The position numbers and the translations under genes were made by a program. From Actinomycetes bacterium (GTDB lineage Bacteria > Actinomycetota > Acidimicrobiia > Acidimicrobiales > JAKAVM01), in the NCBI GenBank assembly GCA_021827485.1, contig JAKAVM010000018.1, positions 1 to 57,880 of the forward strand: 57,880 nucleotides of DNA, in the 5' to 3' direction. Shown piece after piece: positions 1 to 7,190 of this stretch; the first letter of the stretch is position 1, and each line of letters starts with the position of its first letter. Below the pieces are notes generated by a model that was given only the letters and a program-made list of their open reading frames with translations, made no database searches and had not been told where the DNA came from.

Positions 1-2
1 AC

Positions 3-1103
3 GAGGGGAACATCTGTCCGATCCACAAAAAGCCTGTGGAGATGATGGCTGAAGAGAACTATTTTTTTGCATTAAAGGCCTTTCAACAGGACTTATTAGA
101 TTTTTACGAGAAGAATCCTCAAGCGATTCGCCCCACTTCAAAGCTAAATGAGGCCGTTGGATTCATCAAACAGGGCCTTGAAGATGTCTCTATCACCAGA
201 AGCAAAAAATCTCTAACTTGGGGGGTGGAAGCCCCGTGGGACCCAGACCACGTGATCTATGTTTGGGCCGATGCCCTGGTCAATTATCTAACAGCCGTAG
301 GCTATGGGGTCGATGAAGTTCGATACGAGAAGTTCTGGCCCCATGTTCACCATATATTGGGCAAGGATATTCTACGTTTCCATGGGGTGCTTTGGCCCGC
401 ACTTTGTATGGCAGCTGGAATTGACCCTCCAGCACAGCTAATAGTCCATGGATGGTTGATGGTAGGGGGCGAGAAAATGTCAAAGACTCGACTGAATCAG
501 ATCTTGCCAGGAGAGTTAGTCCAAGAGTTTGGTGTTGACGCTCTGAGATACCACTTGCTGCGAGATGGTGCTTTAGGACCCGATGGAGACTTTAGCTATG
601 AAGGTATGGTTAGGCGATTCAACGCCGATCTAGCAAACAACTTTGGTAACCTTCTATCAAGAGTAGCAACAGTCGTTGAAAAGAAATGTGGTGGGGTAGG
701 GCCAGCGCCGGATCCAAACTCTGCTCTTAGACTAGAAAGTGAAAGTATCGTAGCCCATGTGATTGATTGTTGGGAACGCTTTGCACCAAATGAGGCACTT
801 GAGGCTACATGGAAACTCATCCAATGTGCTAACGCTGCCCTTGAGATTGCTGAACCTTGGAAGGCAGAGCCCGGTGAGGAAGTGGATAAAGTCATGGGTG
901 ATGCTCTAGAGGTGCTAAGAATTGTAGCGATCCTGGCCAGTCCTGCAATGCCGCAAGCTTGCCAAATTGTTTGGGAGAGGATTGGACTTGAGGGTCGCCC
1001 GCAAGATTGCCGAGTGCCGGACGATGTTGTATGGGGGAAATATCCCGGCGGACGTACAGTTACAAAAGGTGACCCAATTTTTCCACGCATAAAGCAGCCT
1101 TAG
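3..1103 (+). CDS. metG: Methionyl-tRNA synthetase, 3' part (window edge)
   Basis: Class I aminoacyl-tRNA synthetase that charges tRNA-Met in the cytoplasm. The reading frame is open from the first bases of the window, so the N-terminal Rossmann half with the HIGH motif lies outside. Visible are the end of the zinc-knuckle insertion (CPIHKKPVE), the second half of the catalytic domain (WGVEAPWDPDHVIYVWADAL, GKDILRFHGVLWPA), the KMSKS loop written as GEKMSKT, and then the helical anticodon-binding domain (NADLANNFGNLLSRV onward). The protein ends without the C-terminal tRNA-binding extension seen in some MetG proteins. The ATG at 36 is internal and is not the true start. The gene heads a typical actinobacterial metG-tatD-rsmA-ispE block, although a minus-strand methyltransferase gene interrupts it here. 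Confidence 0.95.
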   Translation, partial: EGNICPIHKKPVEMMAEENYFFALKAFQQDLLDFYEKNPQAIRPTSKLNEAVGFIKQGLEDVSITRSKKSLTWGVEAPWDPDHVIYVWADALVNYLTAVGYGVDEVRYEKFWPHVHHILGKDILRFHGVLWPALCMAAGIDPPAQLIVHGWLMVGGEKMSKTRLNQILPGELVQEFGVDALRYHLLRDGALGPDGDFSYEGMVRRFNADLANNFGNLLSRVATVVEKKCGGVGPAPDPNSALRLESESIVAHVIDCWERFAPNEALEATWKLIQCANAALEIAEPWKAEPGEEVDKVMGDALEVLRIVAILASPAMPQACQIVWERIGLEGRPQDCRVPDDVVWGKYPGGRTVTKGDPIFPRIKQP

Positions 1104-1149
1104 GTGGATAGCCCTGAGAGTATCCAGGCTTTTATCGTTAGTCTAAAGA

Positions 1150-1782
1150 TTATATAGCTGTTGCCGATAGTATTACGTGTGGCTCCATTGGTATCCATAT
1201 TTTTGTAGGCTTGAAACGAAAAGAATCTAGCGTGAGTATCTGAAATCCTGAATTTTGGATAATTGAGGGCGTATCTCGGTTGCAGTTGCAACCGCCCAAG
1301 AATAGAGGCCAAATTCGGTTCACGAGATCTTGTCGTCGAGCTTCTTTAGGGTTATCGGAACGCACATGTTCATACACGAGTATCTTGCCAGAATCAGCAA
1401 GTACTCGTTTAGCTTGGGCGAGCGCTGTGTTCACGTTTTCTATTGAGCACAGGACTAGAGAGAAGATTACAAAGTCGGCCCAATTATCATCAACAGGCAA
1501 ATCCTCAGAAGTACCATCAACTACCTCGATTTGAATACTAAGGTTCCTAGAGACGCGAACAGCTTCTTTGCGAAGTGTAGGTTCAGGTTCGACAGCTATA
1601 ACTTTGCTTACTGCACTTGGGTAGTGGGAAAAATTAGTCCCTGAGCCAGCTCCAACCTCAACAATATTGCCATAAGCTCCCGACAGAAGTTTCTCACGAT
1701 GATCAGCACTTCCTTGTTTTTCGGCTAATGGAGAGATCCATTTATAGACCCGGGCGAAAATAGGATGATTGATGTTGGACAT
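1150..1782 (-). CDS. Class I SAM-dependent methyltransferase
   Basis: A 210-residue protein with the class I methyltransferase fold. Motif I is IVEVGAGSGTNF near residues 39-50. An acidic residue that would bind the SAM ribose follows in VIAVEPEPTLR. Motif II/III is seen in VVDGTSEDLPVDD and ADFVIFSLVLCSIEN, and the post-motif strand in RVLADSGKILVYEHVRS. The overall look, including the C-terminal GGCNCNRDT segment, resembles the UbiE/METTL7-like group of small-molecule methyltransferases. The substrate cannot be told from sequence. The gene lies on the opposite strand between metG and tatD, so it is probably transcribed alone. The ATG at 1782 is the natural start; its promoter would lie in the short gap shared with tatD. 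Confidence 0.8.
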   Translation of the reverse strand: MSNINHPIFARVYKWISPLAEKQGSADHREKLLSGAYGNIVEVGAGSGTNFSHYPSAVSKVIAVEPEPTLRKEAVRVSRNLSIQIEVVDGTSEDLPVDDNWADFVIFSLVLCSIENVNTALAQAKRVLADSGKILVYEHVRSDNPKEARRQDLVNRIWPLFLGGCNCNRDTPSIIQNSGFQILTLDSFRFKPTKIWIPMEPHVILSATAI

Positions 1783-1833
1783 TATCTGAGAATACTATCA
1801 TCAATTCAAAGTAACTATAATTGAACCCAGCTT

Positions 1834-2616
1834 ATGTGGTTCGACTCTCACTGCCATCTCCAAGATGAGTATATATCTAATCAAGATGGTCTAAATGAAA
1901 CTATCAGTAATGCCCGCTTGGCTGGAGTTACCGGCATGGTTTGTGTCGGAACTGACGAGAAAACTTCGACTCAAGCTATTGAGATCGCTAAGTCCCACGA
2001 TGGTATTTGGGCTAGTATTGGTCTCCATCCTCATCAGGCCTCGGAAGAAGATGGTTGGATTGAACCCTTGATTGACTACCTGGAGGATGCACAACGGATA
2101 AAATTAGTGGGAATTGGTGAATGCGGGCTTGATTACTTCTACGAACATTCACCTCGTGAGATCCAGCAGAAATCATTTGCCCGCCAAATTGGAATTGCTA
2201 AGAAGTATGACCTCACTTTGATTGTCCATACCCGAGATGCCTGGGAGGATACCTTGGCGATTCTTGGGCAAGAGGGAACACCGAGCCGATGTATTATTCA
2301 CTGTTTTACTGGCGGCCCTCGGGAGGCCGAACTCTGTTTGGAACTAGGAGCTTGGCTATCTTTTAGTGGGATTGTAACATTTAATAAGGCCAAAGATGTT
2401 CAAGACGCGGCCCGTTTATGTCCGATAGATAGGATGTTGGTCGAAACAGACTCGCCTTTTTTGGCGCCTGTTCCGCACAGAGGTAAGTCAAATCAGCCGA
2501 AATGGGTAATCGAAGTTGGAGAGTTTCTGGCGAGCTTGAAAGGACTCGATCCAACCGAACTCGCTCGATGTACGTCGCAAAATGCTCGACGGGCTTATGG
2601 AATTGATGGGAGTTAA
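1834..2616 (+). CDS. tatD: TatD family metal-dependent hydrolase / DNase
   Basis: A 260-residue TIM-barrel metallohydrolase of the TatD family, which comprises 3'-5' exonucleases and DNA-repair nucleases acting in the cytoplasm. The metal ligands are all visible: HCHL at residues 6-9, the Glu of IGECGLDYF, the His of LIVHTRDAW, the His of IIHCFTGG, and the Asp of VETDSPFLAP. Length is normal for the family. The ATG at 1834 starts MWFDSHCHL, with the first metal site at the expected distance from the N-terminus. It lies between metG and rsmA, its usual place in actinobacteria. The gap to rsmA is about 55 bases. Confidence 0.93.
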   Translation: MWFDSHCHLQDEYISNQDGLNETISNARLAGVTGMVCVGTDEKTSTQAIEIAKSHDGIWASIGLHPHQASEEDGWIEPLIDYLEDAQRIKLVGIGECGLDYFYEHSPREIQQKSFARQIGIAKKYDLTLIVHTRDAWEDTLAILGQEGTPSRCIIHCFTGGPREAELCLELGAWLSFSGIVTFNKAKDVQDAARLCPIDRMLVETDSPFLAPVPHRGKSNQPKWVIEVGEFLASLKGLDPTELARCTSQNARRAYGIDGS

Positions 2617-2671
2617 TTTGCTAGTGGGCGGCCACGTCTCGTTCAAAGTCAATCTTACCTAGGACCATTCA

Positions 2672-3601
2672 TTGCTTACAAAAACCCAGGTCATTTCGCT
2701 CCTCGACAAATATCAGGTTTCAGCGTCCAAAGCACTAGGTCAGAATTTCTTAGTAGATCCTAATACCCTTGAGAAGATCGTTAGGCTATCAAGAATATCG
2801 CCGGGCGATAGAGTAATTGAAGTAGGCTGCGGACTAGGAAGTCTTACATTGGCTTTACTTGATGCACATGCGATGGTAGTAGGTATTGAAAAGGATCGCA
2901 GACTTTATGGGATTTGCGAACAGGTTCTCAGTGAAAGGGCCTTGCTGAACTCGTCGATAGCGACTCTCGAAGTAGGAAAGGCATTCTTGCTGTGTGCAGA
3001 TGCAATGGAAATGAGTTGGGATGATATCTGCGGGAGAAATCAAGGAACTGTGGCGGATTGGAGTTTGATCGCTAACCTTCCGTACAACATTGCCACACCA
3101 TTGATTATGAACGTTTTGGAGGGAGCTCCCGAAATCAAGCGAATGGTAGTACTTGTTCAAAAGGAAATGGCAGATCGTCTCTGTGCCAAATCGAAGTCCT
3201 CACCGGGGCCTGGTTCTTATGGAGCAGTGTCGGTAAAGCTATCCTATTATGCTTCGGCAAGAATTCTTTGCAAGGTATCGCCTAATGTTTTTGAGCCTCG
3301 GCCCAACGTTATTTCTGCTCTGGTTGAGATTGAACGTTTTGCAGCTCCACCAGTGGAGCTTGGCGAAGTTAGTGTTGCGCGGCTATATTCGCTGATCGAG
3401 TCCGGTTATGGTACTCGGCGCAAAATGCTAAGAAATAGCCTCTCTGAGATCGTCTCTGAGGAGGATTTTGAAATTGCTGGGATTGACTCTAGATTGCGAG
3501 CTGAAGATTTATCAATTGGAGATTGGGGAGTCTTAGCGCAAAGTGTATTTGGTCATTTCGACCCTAGACGTTTGCGAGATGAGAGGAGTACCGAACGTTG
3601 A
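2672..3601 (+). CDS. rsmA: 16S rRNA dimethyladenosine transferase RsmA (KsgA)
   Basis: Dimethylates two adjacent adenosines near the 3' end of 16S rRNA during small-subunit maturation. The 309-residue protein has the family hallmarks: ALGQNFLVD near residue 20, motif I VIEVGCGLGSLTLAL, the acidic ribose-binding residue in VVGIEKD, the catalytic NLPYNIATPLI, and the C-terminal helical domain with GTRRKMLRNSL. The start is TTG at 2672 (LTKTQVISLLDKY), since no ATG lies between the tatD stop and the conserved GQNF motif. Its stop overlaps the ispE start in TTGA, indicating translational coupling. Confidence 0.94.
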   Translation: MLTKTQVISLLDKYQVSASKALGQNFLVDPNTLEKIVRLSRISPGDRVIEVGCGLGSLTLALLDAHAMVVGIEKDRRLYGICEQVLSERALLNSSIATLEVGKAFLLCADAMEMSWDDICGRNQGTVADWSLIANLPYNIATPLIMNVLEGAPEIKRMVVLVQKEMADRLCAKSKSSPGPGSYGAVSVKLSYYASARILCKVSPNVFEPRPNVISALVEIERFAAPPVELGEVSVARLYSLIESGYGTRRKMLRNSLSEIVSEEDFEIAGIDSRLRAEDLSIGDWGVLAQSVFGHFDPRRLRDERSTER

Positions 3602-4428
3602 GTGTTCACGAAGAGCTTGCGCCAGCCAAGCTAACAGTGAGCTTGAAGATAACTGGAGTCCGATCTGATGGGTATCATTTGATTGACTCTGAGATGGTTA
3701 GTCTGGATATTTGTGACCGACTTACTATATCGGATGGGGATGGCATCGAGATTATCGAGAAATATCCCGGAATTGGTCAGCGCTTTGAAGGGGATGGGGC
3801 AGTGTTTGTACCGGAAGATAAATCAAATTTAGTCTGTAGAGCACTCGAATTGGTTGGTCGCCGCGCCCATATTGTGCTTGAGAAAAATATTCCACCTGGA
3901 GCTGGATTGGGAGGTGGCTCATCGGACGCGGCGGCGATACTTCGCTGGGCCCATTTTAGCGACTGTGAGAAAGCAGGTCGTTTAGGCGCCGATGTACCTT
4001 TTTGCCTTGCTGGAGGACGTGCCAGAGTGAGAGGGATCGGGGAGGTTGTGGAGAAGCTACCTTACGTAAAACGATATTTTGCACTCCTTACACCGCCTTA
4101 TGGGGTCTCCACGGTAGATGTCTATCGACAGTGGGATAGGCTTGGATCTAAGGTCTCCGAGGGATTCAATGATCTAGAACAAGCTGCGCTTTACGTGGAG
4201 CCTCGCTTATTGAGTTGGCGCGATGAGTTGGGATCTCTTGCCGGTACCGAACCAACCCTTGCAGGAAGTGGATCTAGTTGGTTCGTCGAAATTGCCGATC
4301 TACTTAGAGTTGAAATATTACGCGACCAAACCGAGGAATTAAAGGAGCGGTTTGCTGCTCGAGGTGCACTATTTGACGTTGCGAGTTCCATAGAGGAGAT
4401 TGCGCAAGAGCCAATCGAGTTTTCTTAA
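3598..4428 (+). CDS. ispE: 4-diphosphocytidyl-2-C-methyl-D-erythritol kinase
   Basis: GHMP-superfamily kinase of the MEP (non-mevalonate) isoprenoid pathway. It phosphorylates the 2-hydroxyl of CDP-methylerythritol. The 276-residue protein starts at TTG 3598, overlapping the rsmA stop by four bases. The N-terminal APAKLTVSLKITGVRSDGYH is diagnostic for IspE. The ATP-binding loop is PPGAGLGGGSSDAAA, followed by LGADVPFCLAGGRARVRGIGE. The C-terminal GHMP motif is TLAGSGSSWFVE. Length is slightly short for the family but all core motifs are present. It closes the housekeeping block; the next gene on this strand is the tRNA. Confidence 0.93.
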   Translation: MSVHEELAPAKLTVSLKITGVRSDGYHLIDSEMVSLDICDRLTISDGDGIEIIEKYPGIGQRFEGDGAVFVPEDKSNLVCRALELVGRRAHIVLEKNIPPGAGLGGGSSDAAAILRWAHFSDCEKAGRLGADVPFCLAGGRARVRGIGEVVEKLPYVKRYFALLTPPYGVSTVDVYRQWDRLGSKVSEGFNDLEQAALYVEPRLLSWRDELGSLAGTEPTLAGSGSSWFVEIADLLRVEILRDQTEELKERFAARGALFDVASSIEEIAQEPIEFS

Positions 4429-4439
4429 ACGGCTATTTA

Positions 4440-4541
4440 CTATTTACCAGCTGCACGACGCTGCCAGCGAGTTGCTTTGAGCATCTTCTTATGCTTCTTC
4501 TTGCGCATTCGCTTGCGCCTCTTTTTGATTAGCGATCCCAT
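4440..4541 (-). CDS. 30S ribosomal protein bS22, 33 aa
   Basis: A 33-codon gene reading MGSLIKKRRKRMRKKKHKKM and continuing LKATRWQRRAAGK. It matches, from memory, the small basic protein bS22 found on the mycobacterial small ribosomal subunit (the mycobacterial protein starts MGSVIKKRRKRMSKKKH). It also matches the C-terminal AURKAIP1/Cox24 domain of mitochondrial ribosomes. More than half of the residues are Lys or Arg, as expected for a peptide buried in rRNA. It lies convergent to ispE, with the stop codon 12 bases past the ispE stop. It is below the length cut-off of most ORF searches. Identification rests on near-identity of the first 17 residues. Confidence 0.9.
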   Translation of the reverse strand: MGSLIKKRRKRMRKKKHKKMLKATRWQRRAAGK

Positions 4542-4751
4542 GTTGAATGGCAGGCTAGCCTATTTCGACTCAAAATTTCCATTCCAGGAGAGTTTGGCTG
4601 GTAGATAACGGAATGTAGCGTCACTTCAGATTCGCCCCCATCGACAGGTATGCAGCAGATAGGTCAGACTCGTCAAGTATGCGTTGGTTGGCGTGGCGTC
4701 TAGGAGCATCTAATTGATAATCTCTTGAGGCACTAGAATTGAAAATCAAAT

Positions 4752-4827
4752 TGGCCGGTAGTTCAATTGGCAGAACGCCTGACTTTGGATCAGGAGGTTG
4801 GAGGTTCGAGCCCTCCCCGGCCAGCCA
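4752..4827 (+). tRNA. tRNA-Gln (anticodon TTG), CCA encoded
   Basis: A full cloverleaf can be drawn. The acceptor stem is TGGCCGG with CCGGCCA. The anticodon stem CCTGA/TCAGG encloses loop CTTTGGA, giving anticodon TTG (Gln). The T-arm is GGAGG-TTCGAGC-CCTCC. Discriminator G at 4824 is followed by an encoded CCA. The gene is the target of a site-specific integration: its 3' part from 4783 is repeated perfectly at 10774-10822. The copy here is the intact one, so the tRNA should remain functional. Confidence 0.97.
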
Positions 4828-4831
4828 TATA
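4783..4831 (+). repeat. attL: 49-bp core inside tRNA-Gln
   Basis: Left copy of the 49-bp direct repeat. It runs from the anticodon loop (CTTTGGATCAGG) through the T-arm, acceptor strand and CCA to CATATA. It is identical to 10774-10822 at every base. The flanks differ immediately on both sides (A versus C on the left, A versus G on the right). Confidence 0.93.
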
Positions 4832-4882
4832 AGAGCAGGTCAGACTACTATCTTAGTTTCTTAGTTGCTAGGTTGCGGCTCT

Positions 4883-4903
4883 GTCCCTACGATTGTCCCT
4901 ACA
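4883..4903 (+). promoter_or_regulatory. Paired GTCCCTAC repeats, candidate integrase arm site
   Basis: GTCCCTAC-GATT-GTCCCTACA, a directly repeated octamer on a 12-bp period, lies 51 bases inside the left core repeat and just upstream of the integrase gene. The same 21-bp arrangement with one base changed occurs at 10627-10647 near the other end. Position at both ends and roughly one-turn spacing suggest arm-type integrase binding sites. This is inference. Confidence 0.6.
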
Positions 4904-4932
4904 CCTAATGGTGAGGGAGAGAAAGGGAGATA

Positions 4933-6111
4933 ATGCCAGGTTCAATTCGCCATCGCAAGGATCGGGGGGCTGATGCCTGGGAATTGCGAGTATTTATTGG
5001 CCGAGACAGTCGTGGTCGTCCAAAACAAAAGAGCGTCTTATTCCGTGGGACCAAACGAGCTGCGGAACGTGAACTTGCCCGTTTAGTACTCCTTCAAGAC
5101 GAAAAGCCCGCATCTGTGCCAAATGAGGAGTCCAGACAGTGGAGTTCATCTACTACAGTCAATGATGCAATTTGCGCTTGGCGAGATAATGGATGGGACG
5201 ATCTGTCACCAAAGACTGCTAGAGGATATGAGGAAATTTGGAACCGATATGTACTCCATTCGATTGGGCTAAAACGGATTTCTGCTTTGGACCCATATAG
5301 CGTCGAACGATACTTTCGAAATCTAAAAGAAAAAGGAGCGGGTCGAGATACGGTTAGAAGGGTAAAATCACTCCTTCATAGAGCTTGTCGTCTAGCAGCT
5401 CGCTGGAGTGGAGGAGTCCTGACAAATCCCGTAGCAGATACAGAGCTTCCATCTTGGTCTATATCAGAACGCAGAGAGCCAGTACGTTCACCAAACCAAG
5501 ATGAAGTACGCACACTCCTTGAGGCTGCAAACAAGTACGATGAAGTATTTGGTGCCTTCCTCCGTCTTATTTGTGCAAGTGGTCTGCGCCGAGGAGAAGC
5601 ATGTGGCCTTCGTTGGTCTGATATTGACTGGGACTTGGCAACTATTACAATTGACGAATCTGTTGTTGCAGCCAAGGGCGGTGCAATAGTCAAATCGCCC
5701 AAGACTCGTGCAAGTATTCGCAAGCTCACTTTAGACTCGGGAACACTAGAGTGTCTTAGATCTCTTAGAATCCACCAAGATCAACTAGCTTTGGTCTGTA
5801 ATGTCGCAGTGGGTAATGACTCCTTTGTTTTCTCTTATGAACCAGGTGGCTCTACACCTCCCTATCCTGACACTATGAGCCACTCATTTTCTCTAGTGCG
5901 CAAAAAAGCTGGCGTAGCTTTAGATATCCATCTTCACTCTCTCAGACACTTTCAGGCAACCATTCTTGATCCAGTAATCCCAGAGCGACAAAAACAAGCT
6001 CGTATGGGTTGGTCAACTTCACATATGGCTCGTCACTACACTGACCCAATTATTGAAGAAGATCGTCGTGCAGCCACCTTTGTTGGAAATGTACTCGATG
6101 GCAAGCAATAG
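4933..6111 (+). CDS. Tyrosine recombinase / site-specific integrase
   Basis: A 392-residue phage-type integrase. The N-terminal SIRHRKDRGADAWELRVFIG region looks like the arm-binding (AP2-like) domain, followed by a SAM-like core-binding domain around residues 75-175 and the catalytic domain. Catalytic residues visible are the first Arg in GLRRGEACGLRWSDID, a Lys in the beta-hairpin region (IVKSPKTRASIRKLTL), HSLRHFQAT (His-x-x-Arg), Trp in place of the third His in ARMGWSTSHMARHYTDP, and the nucleophile Tyr in the same segment. Trp at that position is known in active members such as Cre. A GGGAG motif precedes ATG 4933. The gene sits about 100 bases from the attL core, transcribed away from the tRNA, the usual place for an integrase. 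It is convergent with the HTH gene, with a 10-base gap. Confidence 0.93.
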   Translation: MPGSIRHRKDRGADAWELRVFIGRDSRGRPKQKSVLFRGTKRAAERELARLVLLQDEKPASVPNEESRQWSSSTTVNDAICAWRDNGWDDLSPKTARGYEEIWNRYVLHSIGLKRISALDPYSVERYFRNLKEKGAGRDTVRRVKSLLHRACRLAARWSGGVLTNPVADTELPSWSISERREPVRSPNQDEVRTLLEAANKYDEVFGAFLRLICASGLRRGEACGLRWSDIDWDLATITIDESVVAAKGGAIVKSPKTRASIRKLTLDSGTLECLRSLRIHQDQLALVCNVAVGNDSFVFSYEPGGSTPPYPDTMSHSFSLVRKKAGVALDIHLHSLRHFQATILDPVIPERQKQARMGWSTSHMARHYTDPIIEEDRRAATFVGNVLDGKQ

Positions 6112-6121
6112 ACCAGAAAAT

Positions 6122-6376
6122 TTACGATGCGAGATGTTTGCCACACTTTGAGCAATGGCTATTTTCTGACCCATTGCTGCTATCTTTACCACCAAGTAAT
6201 CGCTCAACGTAAGCACGGGGAATAAAGATCTGTTTACGCAATCTAACGATCGGTAGGGGAAAAGTCCCTTCCTTGATGGCATCATAAAGGGTCGATCTAT
6301 CTCTTCCAAGTAGTAAAGCAACTTCTGCCACACTCAAGAGTGGCTTATTCAAACTAGGTGAGCGCTTTGTTACCAT
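6122..6376 (-). CDS. Excisionase-family helix-turn-helix protein
   Basis: An 84-residue protein with a winged-helix MerR/excisionase-like DNA-binding domain: LLSVAEVALLLGRDRSTLYD forms the HTH around residues 13-32 and KQIFIPRAYVERLLG the wing and closing helix. Such proteins act as recombination directionality factors or as small repressors in integrative elements. A tail with CSKCGKH follows the domain; two Cys and one His could hold a metal, but the set looks incomplete. The gene runs toward the integrase. The region upstream of its ATG at 6376 carries the 12-bp iteron-like array and a palindrome, likely its own binding sites. Assignment to the family is secure; the exact role is inferred. 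Confidence 0.85.
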   Translation of the reverse strand: MVTKRSPSLNKPLLSVAEVALLLGRDRSTLYDAIKEGTFPLPIVRLRKQIFIPRAYVERLLGGKDSSNGSENSHCSKCGKHLAS

Positions 6377-6433
6377 GGCGCCTCCTTATCAGAAATGGAT
6401 GTTGTAACTTTCATGGCCGTTACTATGACAGGT

Positions 6434-6469
6434 CAATCTCATATTCAATCTCATATCTAATCTCACATC
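6434..6469 (+). repeat. Three 12-bp iteron-like repeats
   Basis: CAATCTCATATT, CAATCTCATATC and TAATCTCACATC follow one another without spacing, 58 bases upstream of the HTH gene start. The sequence ATCTCATATCTAAT across units 2 and 3 recurs exactly on the other strand at 6539-6552. Such arrays are typical binding sites for the excisionase or for a replication initiator. No initiator gene is seen, so autoregulation or excision is the simpler reading. Confidence 0.7.
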
Positions 6470-6538
6470 GCAAAATTTTTCAGAAATTTCTTGAATCTGA
6501 TTTAGCCCACTAAAGACCAGCTCATCGGCCTGTATGAA

Positions 6539-6557
6539 ATTAGATATGAGATCTAAT
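6539..6557. promoter_or_regulatory. Palindrome ATTAGAT-ATGAG-ATCTAAT
   Basis: A perfect inverted repeat with 7-bp arms and a 5-bp centre. Fourteen of its bases are the reverse complement of the iteron sequence at 6448-6461, about 77 bases away, so it looks like a further binding site of the same protein in opposite orientation. Confidence 0.6.
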
Positions 6558-7190
6558 ATGAAGTCACTCTGAAATATGACACCCCTGAGAATTGTGAATA
6601 TTCCACACCTTGGGATCACTAGGTTGGGCTAAGCCAGCCTATCCAAGTAGCCCATCAAAGTATTTTGCAAAATCCGCCTAACTTCGCCAATTGACTAGCA
6701 AGCTATAGAGACAGATCCGATTTTCTAGGATATTTCAAAAAGAGCCAACTTCACTGGCTAAGAGATTGGCTCAACAAATTTCGCTTTCAAATAACCCTTG
6801 TAGTTTTACCTGACTCTGAGGCTAACTTTTCCATGAAATGTTCTATGAAGTTCCTGACTTCGAAGTGTCCTATTTGCTGGTATTGCCAAGATTGCGATTT
6901 GTCCAAAAAGGCTGATGACTATTGGGGCACTGCTCGCTTTGCCTAACAGTCGCTCGCAGTGCCCGAGATTAGTTTGAAGACTTGGAGACATTACGAGTGA
7001 ATCCATATAAACTTTTGACTAATGGAACTGGAAGATTATTCTGCCGCAGCGCCTAACGGCGCATTGGCCCCAGATCATGACAGAACGTTTTGGTTACACA
7101 TCAGTCGTAAAAGGCCGAATTTGAGAAGTGCCTGGTAGTAGGTGTGTGAGGAGTTCCTTTACTAATATCAAGTATCTAAGGAGGAGATCA

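Larger units (their letters stand above)
6377..7190. other. Non-coding region of the element, 0.8 kb
   Basis: No convincing gene is seen between the HTH gene and the large secreted protein. The stretch holds three 12-bp direct repeats (6434-6469) and a 19-bp palindrome (6539-6557) close to the HTH gene. A hairpin at 6925-6964 has 9-bp arms GGGCACTGC/GCAGTGCCC, and a small GCGCC-TAAC-GGCGC stem lies near 7050. The two short minus-strand open frames here have no family features. It may serve as the control or origin region of the element. Confidence 0.5.

Noticed and set aside
6389-7006. Two short minus-strand open frames (76 and 66 codons) in the element
   Set aside because: No family motif or ribosome binding site; the first frame runs through the repeat array and palindrome.
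6620-7060. GTTGGGC and two GCCTAAC heptamers resembling integron attC core boxes
   Set aside because: They are in the wrong order and too far apart to form an attC stem, and no integron integrase is present.
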